Part shown: positions 34,566 to 43,112 of the stretch, piece after piece
Layout of the letters: each line of letters starts with the position of its first letter
Numbering within the stretch: position 1 is the stretch's first letter
From: Cyanobacteria bacterium UBA6446
GTDB lineage: Bacteria; Cyanobacteriota; Vampirovibrionia; Gastranaerophilales; Gastranaerophilaceae
NCBI GenBank assembly: GCA_002438405.1
Contig: DJOE01000002.1
Coordinates: 115,592-179,591 of the forward strand
Reading direction: 5' to 3'
DNA length: 64,000 bases
Notes under the pieces: generated by a model
What the model saw: only the letters and a program-made list of their open reading frames with translations
The model's database searches: none
Told to the model about the DNA's origin: nothing
Made by a program: the position numbers and the translations under genes

Positions 34566-34596
34566 TTTAACATTTTTGAAAATATAAAAGAATTAT

Positions 34597-35277
34597 TTAT
34601 TTAAAATAAGGATAGTCTTTATTAAAATGCCAATTATCATATTCCAATAAAGCTGAGCAAGTCAAACCAGCATGTCCGGGGCAATGTTTTTGACAACATT
34701 CAATTAATTTTGGTCTATTTGTTCTAATTACATTATTTCTATAACTACAAAAACCTTGTTCCCCACACCAAGTTGAATCACTTTTAGGACACATTAAAAA
34801 TCTAAACTGGTCATACCCCTCTTTGTTTGGTTTACTTTTACCATTTACATCATAAATTAAATCCATACAAGTACCACGATATAATGTCATTGTAGAACCA
34901 TCATTAAAAATCAATTCATTATTGGAAATTCCGGCTTTTACGTAAGGAAGAAAATATGTTTCAAAAAATTTATCATGGGGCAAACTTATGTTCCATTCAT
35001 TAACCGGTCCTTGCTCATCTTCTGCAGTAAGTAACATTTGTCGCATCACAGAACTAAATTTTTGCAATTTAACAGAAGTATCTCTATGACGAATATTTGT
35101 CATCAATGTTGGAATAGTCATTGCCGCAACAACTCCAATTATGCCAAGAGTAATAAGTATTTCCGCCAAAGTAAATGCAAGTTTCGCCTTTGTTGGTGGC
35201 ATGTCTACGTGCGTAGCACCTTCCGCTAAAGTAAATGCCTTTTTATTATTATTTATTACCCCCCAGAATTTTCTCAT
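34597..35277 (-). CDS. Type IV pilin-like protein (prepilin N-terminus duplicated)
   Basis: 226 residues. The hydrophobic helix AEILITLGIIGVVAAMTIP is preceded by AFTLAE (34-39), typical of type II/IV pseudopilins. A second AFTLAE occurs at 14-19, 20 residues earlier. The segment between them (GATHVDMPPTKAKL) looks like an insertion; see the repeat at 35161-35238. The globular part has six or more Cys residues (CMDLIYD, SDSTWCGEQGFCSY, CCQKHCPGH). RBS GGGAG. Confidence 0.8.
   Translation of the reverse strand: MRKFWGVINNNKKAFTLAEGATHVDMPPTKAKLAFTLAEILITLGIIGVVAAMTIPTLMTNIRHRDTSVKLQKFSSVMRQMLLTAEDEQGPVNEWNISLPHDKFFETYFLPYVKAGISNNELIFNDGSTMTLYRGTCMDLIYDVNGKSKPNKEGYDQFRFLMCPKSDSTWCGEQGFCSYRNNVIRTNRPKLIECCQKHCPGHAGLTCSALLEYDNWHFNKDYPYFK
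35161..35238. repeat. 60-bp duplication with palindrome inside a pilin gene
   Basis: 18-bp copies at 35161-35178 and 35221-35238 are identical at 17 positions and exactly 60 bp apart, in frame. Between them CTACG-TG-CGTAG (35205-35216) is a perfect hairpin. Confidence 0.75.
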
Positions 35278-35427
35278 TTGTTATCTCCCGTTTCAAAATA
35301 TTACCAATTTATAAATGAATACATGTAATATTACATTAATTTATTTAAAAGTCAATTATTGATTAGATTAATTCGTTAAAAATTAAACCTATTCATATAA
35401 TTATAAATGAATTAGTGGAGCTTAAAA

Positions 35428-35646
35428 ATGTCAATAATGAATGATTTAAAAAAGGTTTTGCTTGATGTTAATATCAGTTTAACAGAACTTGCGGAAGCTT
35501 TGTCAAAAAAATTAGGCAAAAAATACTCTATGCAAAATCTATCCAATAAACTTAGAAATGAAACAATTACTCACCGAGAAATGCTTGTAATTGCAGATAT
35601 TTTGGGCTACAATTTGCAATTTGTCAGGAAAAAGGATAATCAATAA
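35428..35646 (+). CDS. Small helix-turn-helix-like protein
   Basis: 72 residues. LTELAEALSKKLGKKYSMQNLSNKLRNETITHREMLVIADILGYNLQFV has the spacing of an XRE/Cro-like fold, with the two predicted helices separated by KYSMQ. It is short and lacks a dimer tail. It converges with bioC (4-bp gap). Small regulator, or remnant of a larger one. Weak RBS (GGAG). Confidence 0.6.
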   Translation: MSIMNDLKKVLLDVNISLTELAEALSKKLGKKYSMQNLSNKLRNETITHREMLVIADILGYNLQFVRKKDNQ

Positions 35647-35650
35647 AAAA

Positions 35651-36382
35651 TTACCCTCGTGCAATTACAATTATTGGAGAATAAGTCAATTTTGTCTGTG
35701 GATATTTTTTGGAATAATTGTCACAAAATTCTTTGACCTTTGTAATTGTCCAAGTCTTTTCAGAAAGAGAATTTACTCCTGTATTTTTCATATGTGCCAA
35801 TAATTCTAACGGGGTTTTGAATTTCACTTCTTCATAAAATTCTTCGCAATACAAAACTTCAAATCCCAAATTTTTTAAAATTGTTTCAATCTCTTCTTTT
35901 GTTTTATAGTTAAGAGTTAAACCAGTTAAAGATGTAATTTCTTTATAATTATCCGGTCCAAAAGTCGAAAATGCTAATATTCCTTTTTTATCAAGTAAAA
36001 ATTTTATTTTATCGATAGATTTTTCCAAATTATCAAACCACTGAAACATTGCATTTGAAATAATTAAATTCATTTTTTTTGTTGGCTTAATCCTTGTTGC
36101 ACTTCCGCACAAAAATTGAGCATTCGGAATAATTTTTTGTATATATATTTTGGATTTTTCAACCAAATCATTTGCATAATAGTTTTTAAAATTAATTTCT
36201 TTTGAGATTTTTTTTGTCAAAAGACCAGTACCAGAACCTAATTCTAAAATATTTTCAAAATCATTAGAAATTTTAGCCAGTTCAAAAACCATTTTTGATG
36301 CCATCAAGTTTTGAACAGTGGCATTTTGGTCATAATTTTTCATGCTTTTTTCAAAATGTTTTTTTATTAAATCTGATTGCAT
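35651..36382 (-). CDS. bioC: Malonyl-ACP O-methyltransferase BioC
   Basis: 243 residues. SAM-binding motif ILELGSGTGLLT (about 41-52), NLIISNAMFQWF (acidic/Trp motif IV of BioC), and LLDKKGILAFSTFGPDN. BioC methylates malonyl-ACP to start pimelate synthesis for biotin. Its start overlaps bioG by 16 bp, last gene of the bioFGC unit. Confidence 0.9.
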   Translation of the reverse strand: MQSDLIKKHFEKSMKNYDQNATVQNLMASKMVFELAKISNDFENILELGSGTGLLTKKISKEINFKNYYANDLVEKSKIYIQKIIPNAQFLCGSATRIKPTKKMNLIISNAMFQWFDNLEKSIDKIKFLLDKKGILAFSTFGPDNYKEITSLTGLTLNYKTKEEIETILKNLGFEVLYCEEFYEEVKFKTPLELLAHMKNTGVNSLSEKTWTITKVKEFCDNYSKKYPQTKLTYSPIIVIARG

Positions 36383-37044
36383 TCTAAAATCTCACTCCAG
36401 CTGGAAAAATTATAAAACGGGAAATGTCCGTATGGCAAGTTTATTATTTGAACATTATTTTTTTTGTGGCTTGCTATCTGGTTTTTAGGCGGAATAATTT
36501 TGTCAAAATCACTCACTATCGCCTTGTCATAAAACTTTTCATAACTTGTATTAGGATTATTTTTTATAAAATTATACAAATTTTCAAGTTCTGAAACCCT
36601 ATTTTCTATTGATCTTTTGGCAGAATTTTTGATGTAAAGATTATACTCTTCTTCAGTTTTAAAAACATTCTGATAGAATTTTCCTCGCAAACCGATTTGA
36701 GCATGTTTTAAAGTCAATTCAAACATTTTTACAGGGATTCCAAACTCATTATCAACAGGAGTAACAGTTCCATTTATTGCAATTTTTGTAGCAAAACCAG
36801 AGAATAAATCTTTTAACAAATACGCTACAAATACACCCATTGACCAAGTTACAAGAGCTTTATTTTTGTACGAATTTAAAACTTTTAAATCTTCCGGAAT
36901 CGCTAAATCATTGTAATCATAAACAAACAAAACATCATAATTTTGAGTTAATAAGTTTTGAAATGGATTTTCGTCAAAACTCCAACCCGCAAAAAATACA
37001 ATTAAATTTTCATTACTTTGTTTGTTTAGCCAACAACACTTCAT
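36367..37044 (-). CDS. bioG: Pimeloyl-ACP methyl ester esterase BioG
   Basis: 225 residues, alpha/beta-hydrolase. Nucleophile Ser68 in TWSMGVF, FAGWSFDENPF near the start, and a late PYGHFPFY (catalytic His). Matches the DUF452/BioG type rather than BioH. It frees pimeloyl-ACP by removing the methyl group that BioC adds. Start overlaps bioF by 32 bp. Confidence 0.88.
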   Translation of the reverse strand: MKCCWLNKQSNENLIVFFAGWSFDENPFQNLLTQNYDVLFVYDYNDLAIPEDLKVLNSYKNKALVTWSMGVFVAYLLKDLFSGFATKIAINGTVTPVDNEFGIPVKMFELTLKHAQIGLRGKFYQNVFKTEEEYNLYIKNSAKRSIENRVSELENLYNFIKNNPNTSYEKFYDKAIVSDFDKIIPPKNQIASHKKNNVQIINLPYGHFPFYNFSSWSEILECNQI

Positions 37045-38155
37045 TAATTCTCTCCTTTAAAACTGTTAACTCTTCCTCTTTGATATCTGCGGTCAAAGAT
37101 AATCTCAATCTTGAAGTTCCAACAGGTACGGTCGGGGGACGAATCGGTAATGTGAAGTACCCGTTATGGAATAACACTTCACATAAATCAACAGTATCTT
37201 TATTCTCGCCAATTACAACAGGAATAATATGACTATCACTACCCATTTTTTTAGCGATTGATAACATATTTTTTCGTCTTGCGTTTGTTTTGGGGAATTG
37301 AGTTTCGATTATCCATTTTGTAAAGGCAATATTTATTGGAGGTAGAGCAGTTGAAAAAATAAAAGAACGAGATTTGTTAATCAAAAAATCTATCATCGTT
37401 TTTGAGCCGGTAACAAATGCGCCCATTGAACCTACAGCTTTTCCAAAAGTTCCAACAATCAAATCTACATCATCAATAATTCCTAATTCTTCTGCCACAC
37501 CAAGCCCTTTTTCACCAAAAACACCAAAGGCATGAGCTTCATCAATAATCATAATGCAATTATATTTTTTCTTTAGTTCAACGATTTTTTTCAAGTCTTC
37601 AATATCACCGTCCATTGAAAAAACACTCTCTGTAATAATAAATGCATTTTTGTAATTTTTTCTTTCTCTTTCTAATAATTTTTCAAGAGCTTCCATATTA
37701 TTATGAGGAAATCTAAAAAACTTTCCGTCAGACAATCTCATACCATCAATAATGCTTGCGTGATTTAATTTATCAGAAAAAATCACATCACCTTTTTGAT
37801 TTAAAGCACTAGAAATTCCAACATTAGCGTGATATCCGCTATTATATAAAAGTGTTGCATCTTTTTTATAAAGTCTAGACAAAAGTTCTTCCAACTCTTT
37901 ATATACAGGAAGAGTTCCGGTCAAAAGTCTTGCAGAAGCACTGCCAAAAGAATACTCATCTTCTGCAAAGTCTAAAAACTCTTGAGTAATTTTTTTATTA
38001 TCTGCGAAATTCAAATAATTATTAGAGGATAAATTTAATAATTTTTTCCCTTTAAAATAAATATATTTTTCGTCTTTTTTTTCGAAATTTTTCAAATCCC
38101 TAAAGTGAGAATATTGTCTTAATTCATCTAAAATCTTTTCATAATCTTCATACAT
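37013..38155 (-). CDS. bioF: 8-Amino-7-oxononanoate synthase
   Basis: 380 residues from ATG 38155 (GTG at 38161 adds two). PLP enzyme that joins pimeloyl-ACP and alanine. Hallmarks: YNSGYHANVG, MIIDEAHAFGVFG, and the PLP lysine near 239 in VGTFGKAVGSMGAF. First gene of the operon bioF-bioG-bioC with a TTGAAC-17-TAAATT promoter whose likely start is the ATG itself. bioA, bioD and bioB are not in this window. Confidence 0.9.
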   Translation of the reverse strand: MYEDYEKILDELRQYSHFRDLKNFEKKDEKYIYFKGKKLLNLSSNNYLNFADNKKITQEFLDFAEDEYSFGSASARLLTGTLPVYKELEELLSRLYKKDATLLYNSGYHANVGISSALNQKGDVIFSDKLNHASIIDGMRLSDGKFFRFPHNNMEALEKLLERERKNYKNAFIITESVFSMDGDIEDLKKIVELKKKYNCIMIIDEAHAFGVFGEKGLGVAEELGIIDDVDLIVGTFGKAVGSMGAFVTGSKTMIDFLINKSRSFIFSTALPPINIAFTKWIIETQFPKTNARRKNMLSIAKKMGSDSHIIPVVIGENKDTVDLCEVLFHNGYFTLPIRPPTVPVGTSRLRLSLTADIKEEELTVLKERINEVLLAKQTK

Positions 38156-38161
38156 AAACAC

Positions 38162-38190
38162 AATTTAGGACAAAAAGGATAAAAGTTCAA
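38162..38190 (-). promoter_or_regulatory. bioF promoter, apparently leaderless
   Basis: TTGAAC (38185-38190), 17 bp, TAAATT (38162-38167), 6 bp, ATG (38155). A start 6-7 nt after the -10 would fall at the ATG. Confidence 0.6.
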
Positions 38191-38251
38191 CTTTTCCTCT
38201 TGTAAAAATCACATGTGTGTATGATAATATTGGTGTTATAAAGGATATGAC

Positions 38252-38869
38252 ATGTCAAATATTTTAGTTTACTCGCTGGAAGATAAAATTTATATAAATT
38301 TAACCAACAGATGCACAAATGATTGTATTTTTTGTCTAAGAAAAGATAAAGATGATGTTTGTGGACAAAAATTGTGGCTTGATAGCGAAGAATTTACCTC
38401 CGAAGATGTTATTGAACAGTTGAAAAAGTTTGAAATTACAAAAGAAGTTGTTTTTTGTGGATATGGAGAACCTCTTTTAAAATTAGATATTTTAAAAGAA
38501 GTTGCAAAATATATAAAAGATAATTATCCAACAACAAGAATAAGAATCAATACAAACGGTCATGCCAATTATGTTTATAAACGTAATATTGTACCTGAAC
38601 TTGTCGGCTTGATTGATGAAATTTCAGTTAGCTTAAATGGTTCAACAAGTGAAGAATATAATGAACTTTCTCAACCAAAATTTGATGGCGCTTATGATGA
38701 AGTTAAAAAATTCATCAAAGCATGTTCAGAATCTGGAATAAAAACAGATGCTTCAATCGTTGATGGCTACAAAGGTCGTCGCCTTGATGTAAAAAAATGC
38801 GAAGAAATCGCAGAAAATCTGGGGGCAAAACTAAGAGTTAGAGAATGGATTGTCAACGGATATTCATAA
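38252..38869 (+). CDS. Radical SAM protein, TatD-linked type
   Basis: 205 residues. INLTNRCTNDCIFCLR has the CxxxCxxC cluster for the 4Fe-4S centre; GYGEPLLK binds SAM; later RINTNGHAN and DEISVSLNG strands. The length and the NLTNRCTN opening match the TatD-associated radical SAM family (TIGR04038 type). Substrate unknown. It lies on the plus strand, divergent from bioF. AAAGGATA RBS. Three small FxG proteins follow in the same direction. Confidence 0.8.
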   Translation: MSNILVYSLEDKIYINLTNRCTNDCIFCLRKDKDDVCGQKLWLDSEEFTSEDVIEQLKKFEITKEVVFCGYGEPLLKLDILKEVAKYIKDNYPTTRIRINTNGHANYVYKRNIVPELVGLIDEISVSLNGSTSEEYNELSQPKFDGAYDEVKKFIKACSESGIKTDASIVDGYKGRRLDVKKCEEIAENLGAKLRVREWIVNGYS

Positions 38870-38878
38870 GAGGTTTTT

Positions 38879-39328
38879 ATGCAAGTAGAAAACATTCAAC
38901 AAAATCAAACAAATTTTAAAGGGACTATTTACAAAAGTTTTATAATCGATAAATCTAGAGCAAATGCTTTAAAAGCGATTCATAATGATGTTAGTAAAAT
39001 GTTAAAGGATAAACCATACGATTTATATATTGAAGAAAACTATGGTTCTCAAACTTTAACATTTTCATTAAAAAATTCTAAGCCTAAAAATAAGTTCTTT
39101 GCATTGAACTTAGAAATGAAATCTGTTATCAATGATTATGCTAAATTACCTGTCAAAGAAAAACTTACTGTTATGTACAAACGGACAGTAAATGATTTAA
39201 TTGGCAATTACGAAAAAACACAAAATTTCATTGATAGCTTTCTTTTACCCCAGATAAAAATAAAGAATTGGTTTAACAAGTTAGGTAAAAAATTCGGGAA
39301 AAAAGTTCCTGATAATAATGAGGTGTAA
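38879..39328 (+). CDS. Small FxG-leader protein (149 aa)
   Basis: Start MQVENIQQNQTNFKGTIYK: a short polar leader then F-K-G. The rest is a mixed helical/strand protein (DIAKDKPYDLYIEEN and FALNLEMKS). No known domain. It is the first of a tandem set of three whose first 15 residues are alike while the bodies differ. 9 bp after the radical SAM gene; overlaps the next gene by one base. Confidence 0.75.
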   Translation: MQVENIQQNQTNFKGTIYKSFIIDKSRANALKAIHNDVSKMLKDKPYDLYIEENYGSQTLTFSLKNSKPKNKFFALNLEMKSVINDYAKLPVKEKLTVMYKRTVNDLIGNYEKTQNFIDSFLLPQIKIKNWFNKLGKKFGKKVPDNNEV

Positions 39329-39750
39329 TGATGAAAGTTCAAGAGATTCAAAATCAAACAAGTTTTTCCGGCAACGTGATTGTTGTAGGGGAAAAAAGTG
39401 CAAAACAATTACACCAATTTGCCAAACAATTCAACGAAATGAATATCGTTAAAAATTCTCCATATAATATATATATAGCAAAAGGACCAAATACAAAATT
39501 TTGGGGTTTGCCTGTTCGAGTTTTTGCAACAAGAGGGAAATATGAAGACAAGTGTGATATTGTTTTTAAGGGCGAGACGTCAATATTAAATGCAGAAGGA
39601 ATGAAAGGGGCAATTTTTAGAGCGATTAAAAATGCTGAAAATAGAGAAAAAGTTACTAATGAAATTATCAAAGAAAATGGATTGAAAAGATATTTTAACA
39701 AAATTGCTAATAAATTGGATAAAATATTTTCAAATAGGGAAGGGGTTTAA
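39328..39750 (+). CDS. Small FxG-leader protein (140 aa)
   Basis: Start MMKVQEIQNQTSFSGNVIV (ATG at 39328 or 39331). After the leader comes VVGEKSAKQLHQFAKQF, then PYNIYIAKG, resembling the PYDLYIEEN block of the previous gene, so the bodies are distantly related. C-terminus Lys-rich. Tandem with the genes on either side; RBS GAGG. Confidence 0.75.
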   Translation: MMKVQEIQNQTSFSGNVIVVGEKSAKQLHQFAKQFNEMNIVKNSPYNIYIAKGPNTKFWGLPVRVFATRGKYEDKCDIVFKGETSILNAEGMKGAIFRAIKNAENREKVTNEIIKENGLKRYFNKIANKLDKIFSNREGV

Positions 39751-39753
39751 AAT

Positions 39754-40092
39754 ATGCAAGTGAATTCAATTCACAACAATCAAACAAGTTTTAATGGGGT
39801 TGTAAATATTTCTGAAAATTTAAGCCCTAAAATGAGAAATGAAATATCTAATTCACTGAAAAATATTGATATTTCGAAAAAATCTTACGACTTATTTATA
39901 AAAAATGTAGAAAACAACAAGTTTTTATCAATTGAAGCCGTAAATCCTAAATCAAACAATGAAAAATATACTGTAAAAATTCACCAATTTTTACAAAAAC
40001 AACCTCTAATTAAAAATTCAATTGCGGAAGTGATGGAAAAATATGAAAAACTTTCTGCAATGCCAAATAAAACATTTGAAAAAGTTATCTAA
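39754..40092 (+). CDS. Small FxG-leader protein (112 aa)
   Basis: Start MQVNSIHNNQTSFNGVVNI. The body has KSYDLFIKNVE, the third version of the PYDLYIxN block. Shortest of the three. AGGGAAGGG RBS. Very close in leader to the 60017 protein far away (MQVNSYSNRQNFTG). Confidence 0.75.
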   Translation: MQVNSIHNNQTSFNGVVNISENLSPKMRNEISNSLKNIDISKKSYDLFIKNVENNKFLSIEAVNPKSNNEKYTVKIHQFLQKQPLIKNSIAEVMEKYEKLSAMPNKTFEKVI

Positions 40093-40173
40093 ATTCTGAA
40101 TCAAGTTCAGGATACAAATTAAACAAAACGATTACGTAAATAAAAAACTCACAAAAAAAAGAAAGGACGAAAA

Positions 40174-42336
40174 ATGAGTATTTTAGACAAAATCATGAAG
40201 CCAAAATCAATTGCGGTTATTGGTGCTTCTACTAAAGAACACACAATCGGTTCTGATATCATGAAAAGATTACAGGAATACAAATTCAACGGAAGTATTT
40301 TCCCTGTAAACCCAAAAGGTGGAATTATTGAAGGTCTTCAAGCTTACACTTCAGTTTTAGAAGTTCCATCTGAAATTGATTTAGCAATCATTGTTGTTAA
40401 CGCAAAATTCGTTTTATCAACAATTGATCAATGCCATGAAAAAGGAATTAAAGGTATTTGTATCATCACTGCTGGTTTCAAAGAAACAGGTGCTGCTGGT
40501 GCTGAATTAGAAAAAGAATTAGTTGAAAAAATTCACTCTTACGGTATGAGATGTGTTGGTCCTAACTGCTTAGGTGTTGTTAACACTCACCCAGACGTTA
40601 GAATGGACGGTTGTTTCGCTGAATCACTTCCAGAAAGAGGAAACATTGGTTTCGTTTCTCAATCAGGTGCTTTAGGTGGCGGTATTTTGAACATCTTGAA
40701 AGACTTAAACTTAGGTTTTGCTCAATTCATTTCAATTGGTAACCAAGCAGATGTTAATGCTGAAACAGCGTTGGAATACTGGGAAAACGAAGATGATGTC
40801 GAACAAATTCTTCTTTATATGGAATCAATCCAAAACCCAGCGAACTTCAGAAAATTAGCTTCAAGAATTTCTAAGAAAAAACCTGTATTAGCTTTGAAAG
40901 CTGGTAGATCAGCAGCTGGTGCTTCTGCAGCATCTTCTCACACTGGTTCATTAGCAGGTGCTGATAAAGCAGCTAATGCTTTATTAAAACAATCAGGAGT
41001 TATCAGAGAATATTCTTTGAAAAACTTATTTGCAACAGCAAAAGTTTTTGCTAACTGCCCTATTCCAAAAGGTGACAGAGTAGCAATCATCACAAACTCT
41101 GGTGGTCCTGGAATCATGGCAACAGATGCTATCAGTGAATACGGTATGCAAATGGCTAAAATTACTGATGAAACTAAAGAAAAATTAAGAAGTTTCTTAC
41201 CATCAGCTGCATCAGTTAAAAACCCTATTGATATGATTGCTTCTGCTCCAATTGAACACTACAAGCAAACATTAGAAACCGTTATTGCTGATCCAAATGT
41301 TGATATGATTATCACAATCTACTTACCATTCTTAGGCTTGAAAGATATTGATGTTGCTCAAGCATTGATGGAAATCAAAGCTGAACACCCTGAAAAACCA
41401 ATCATTGGTGTATTCATGACTAAGAGTGAATTCTTCACAAAACTTTCAAATATGAATGTTAATATGCCATTCTTTATGTATGCTGAAGAAGCTGCAGATG
41501 GATTGAACAGATTGAATCAACAAAGATTATGGATGGAAAGACCAGAAGGTAAAATTCCTGTATATGATGTAGACCACGAAAGAGCTAAACAAATTATCAG
41601 AAAATCAATTTCTGAAGGCAGAGCTCAATTAACAACTCGTGAATCAATTGACGTATTAGATGCTTACGGTATCAGAGTATGTAAATCTGGTTTCGCTACA
41701 ACTGAAGATGAAGCTGTAAGTATTGCTAACTCAATCGGTTACCCAGTAGTTATGAAAATGACTTCAAAAACAACTTCTCACAAAACAGATGTTGGTGGTG
41801 TAAGAGTTAACATTCAATCAGAAGAACAATTAAGAGCTGAATATCAAGACTTAATCGCTAAATTAACAGAAAAAGGCTTGATTGACGGTTTAGAGGGTGT
41901 AATTATCCAAGAAATGGTTAAAGGTAGCCGTGAAATGGTTTGTGGTATTGCAACAGACCCTCAATATGGTCCAATGATGATGTTCGGTTTAGGTGGAGTA
42001 TTCATCGAAGTATTGAAAGACGTAACTTTCAGAATCGCTCCATTAACAGATGTTGATGCAATGGAAATGATTAAATCTGTTAAATCATATAAATTATTAG
42101 AAGGTGCTAGAGGTACAAAACCTGCTCAATTGGATCAAATCCAAGAAACTCTAATGAGATTATCTCAATTAGTTCACGATTTCAGCTTCATCGATGAGTT
42201 AGATATTAACCCATTGTTGATTTCTGAAAAAACTGGTGAAGGTATCGCAGTTGACGGACGTATCAAAGTTCGTATGGAAGAAGCTCAAAAAGCTTTAGTT
42301 TCAGCTTGTGGTGCTTGTAGCGGTTGCTGTCACTAA
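40174..42336 (+). CDS. Acetate/acyl-CoA ligase (ADP-forming), fused subunits
   Basis: 720 residues. Makes ATP from acyl-CoA and ADP with phosphate. The alpha part (CoA-binding, MKPKSIAVIGAS, KPVLALKAGRSAAG, and the phospho-His motif SHTGSLAGAD with His256) is fused to the ATP-grasp beta part (about 480-710, VVMKMTSKTTSHKTDVGGV). Codon use is visibly different from neighbours (many GCT, GGT), as for a highly expressed gene. The C-terminus ends in a Cys-rich CGACSGCCH. Strong AAAGGACG RBS; GAAA-loop terminator. Confidence 0.93.
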   Translation: MSILDKIMKPKSIAVIGASTKEHTIGSDIMKRLQEYKFNGSIFPVNPKGGIIEGLQAYTSVLEVPSEIDLAIIVVNAKFVLSTIDQCHEKGIKGICIITAGFKETGAAGAELEKELVEKIHSYGMRCVGPNCLGVVNTHPDVRMDGCFAESLPERGNIGFVSQSGALGGGILNILKDLNLGFAQFISIGNQADVNAETALEYWENEDDVEQILLYMESIQNPANFRKLASRISKKKPVLALKAGRSAAGASAASSHTGSLAGADKAANALLKQSGVIREYSLKNLFATAKVFANCPIPKGDRVAIITNSGGPGIMATDAISEYGMQMAKITDETKEKLRSFLPSAASVKNPIDMIASAPIEHYKQTLETVIADPNVDMIITIYLPFLGLKDIDVAQALMEIKAEHPEKPIIGVFMTKSEFFTKLSNMNVNMPFFMYAEEAADGLNRLNQQRLWMERPEGKIPVYDVDHERAKQIIRKSISEGRAQLTTRESIDVLDAYGIRVCKSGFATTEDEAVSIANSIGYPVVMKMTSKTTSHKTDVGGVRVNIQSEEQLRAEYQDLIAKLTEKGLIDGLEGVIIQEMVKGSREMVCGIATDPQYGPMMMFGLGGVFIEVLKDVTFRIAPLTDVDAMEMIKSVKSYKLLEGARGTKPAQLDQIQETLMRLSQLVHDFSFIDELDINPLLISEKTGEGIAVDGRIKVRMEEAQKALVSACGACSGCCH

Positions 42337-42360
42337 TAAGATATCTTTAATAGATAATTT

Positions 42361-42392
42361 AAACCGGTCTTTAGAAATAAAGACCGGTTTTT
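42361..42392 (+). terminator. Rho-independent terminator
   Basis: A perfect 13-bp stem (AAACCGGTCTTTA / TAAAGACCGGTTT) with a GAAA tetraloop, then TTA. Confidence 0.85.
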
Positions 42393-42491
42393 ACCCTTTG
42401 AAATTATTTTTTTCGAAATATAATAGCAATTTTTTCTTCCTAAATGTTTTTATTAATACATAGGGAAAAATATAGGGAAAGGATTAAAAAT

Positions 42492-42785
42492 ATGTCCAAA
42501 ATTGGAAGAATTTACAATGCCGCAATAAGTGCTGCTTATGATAGACGTTTTGTTTCAAAAAATCCAAACAAGTTGAAAACTCCAATAGATTTGAAGTTTC
42601 ACGAAGCTTTAGTAAGAACAACTGGCCCATCTACTCACAATCCAATTCAGGCAACAAAAAGCTTTTTCAAAGCATACAAGTTGAATTCATTGAGATTACT
42701 TAGAGAAGAAGTTATTAATGCTCAATTTAGAAATCCATCTATGTTTTCAAAAGCATTAAAATTCTTAGCAAAAGTGATTAGATAA
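42492..42785 (+). CDS. Small hypothetical protein (97 aa)
   Basis: ATG at 42492 has GGAAAGGAT; an upstream start at 42444 adds 16 residues of no quality. The product begins MSKIGRIYNAAISAAYDRRF, is basic and helical, and ends LKFLAKVIR. No known domain. It is bracketed by terminators at 42361 and 42801, so it is a monocistronic small gene. Confidence 0.65.
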   Translation: MSKIGRIYNAAISAAYDRRFVSKNPNKLKTPIDLKFHEALVRTTGPSTHNPIQATKSFFKAYKLNSLRLLREEVINAQFRNPSMFSKALKFLAKVIR

Positions 42786-42800
42786 TTTTATTATTAAAGA

Positions 42801-42835
42801 AAGGCGGCGAGAACAAATATTTTCGCCGCCTTTTT
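42801..42835 (+). terminator. Rho-independent terminator
   Basis: A GC-rich 10-bp stem (AAGGCGGCGA / TCGCCGCCTT) with a 12-nt loop, followed by TTT. Confidence 0.85.
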
Positions 42836-42846
42836 AAAATCCACAA

Positions 42847-43032
42847 TTATTTATTAGCATAAAATAATGCTTTGAAAAATTTAACTAACCTAGTTACAAA
42901 ATTTGGTTTTTCATAATGAAAAACAGGAACAGGTGTAGATTTAAAACTTGTTTTAATTTTTTTATTCATAGCATTGTAATTATATCTGCTAATATCTGAA
43001 ATCTGCCTAAAACCATCAGTTATTTTAATCAT
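42847..43032 (-). CDS. Small basic protein (61 aa) with TSFK motif
   Basis: MIKITDGFRQISDISRYNYN then KIKTSFKSTPVPVFHYEKP and a basic amphipathic end (RLVKFFKALFYANK). RBS AAAGGACG matches that of the synthetase gene at 40174. The TSFK segment resembles the F-x-G leaders but lacks the glycine. Unknown function. Confidence 0.6.
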   Translation of the reverse strand: MIKITDGFRQISDISRYNYNAMNKKIKTSFKSTPVPVFHYEKPNFVTRLVKFFKALFYANK

Positions 43033-43112
43033 TTTTCGTCCTTTATGTTTTCTCCACGATTTTAATAAAGTCGAAAATAAAAATTTTTGCTACTTTATTA
43101 ACAAAATTAAAC

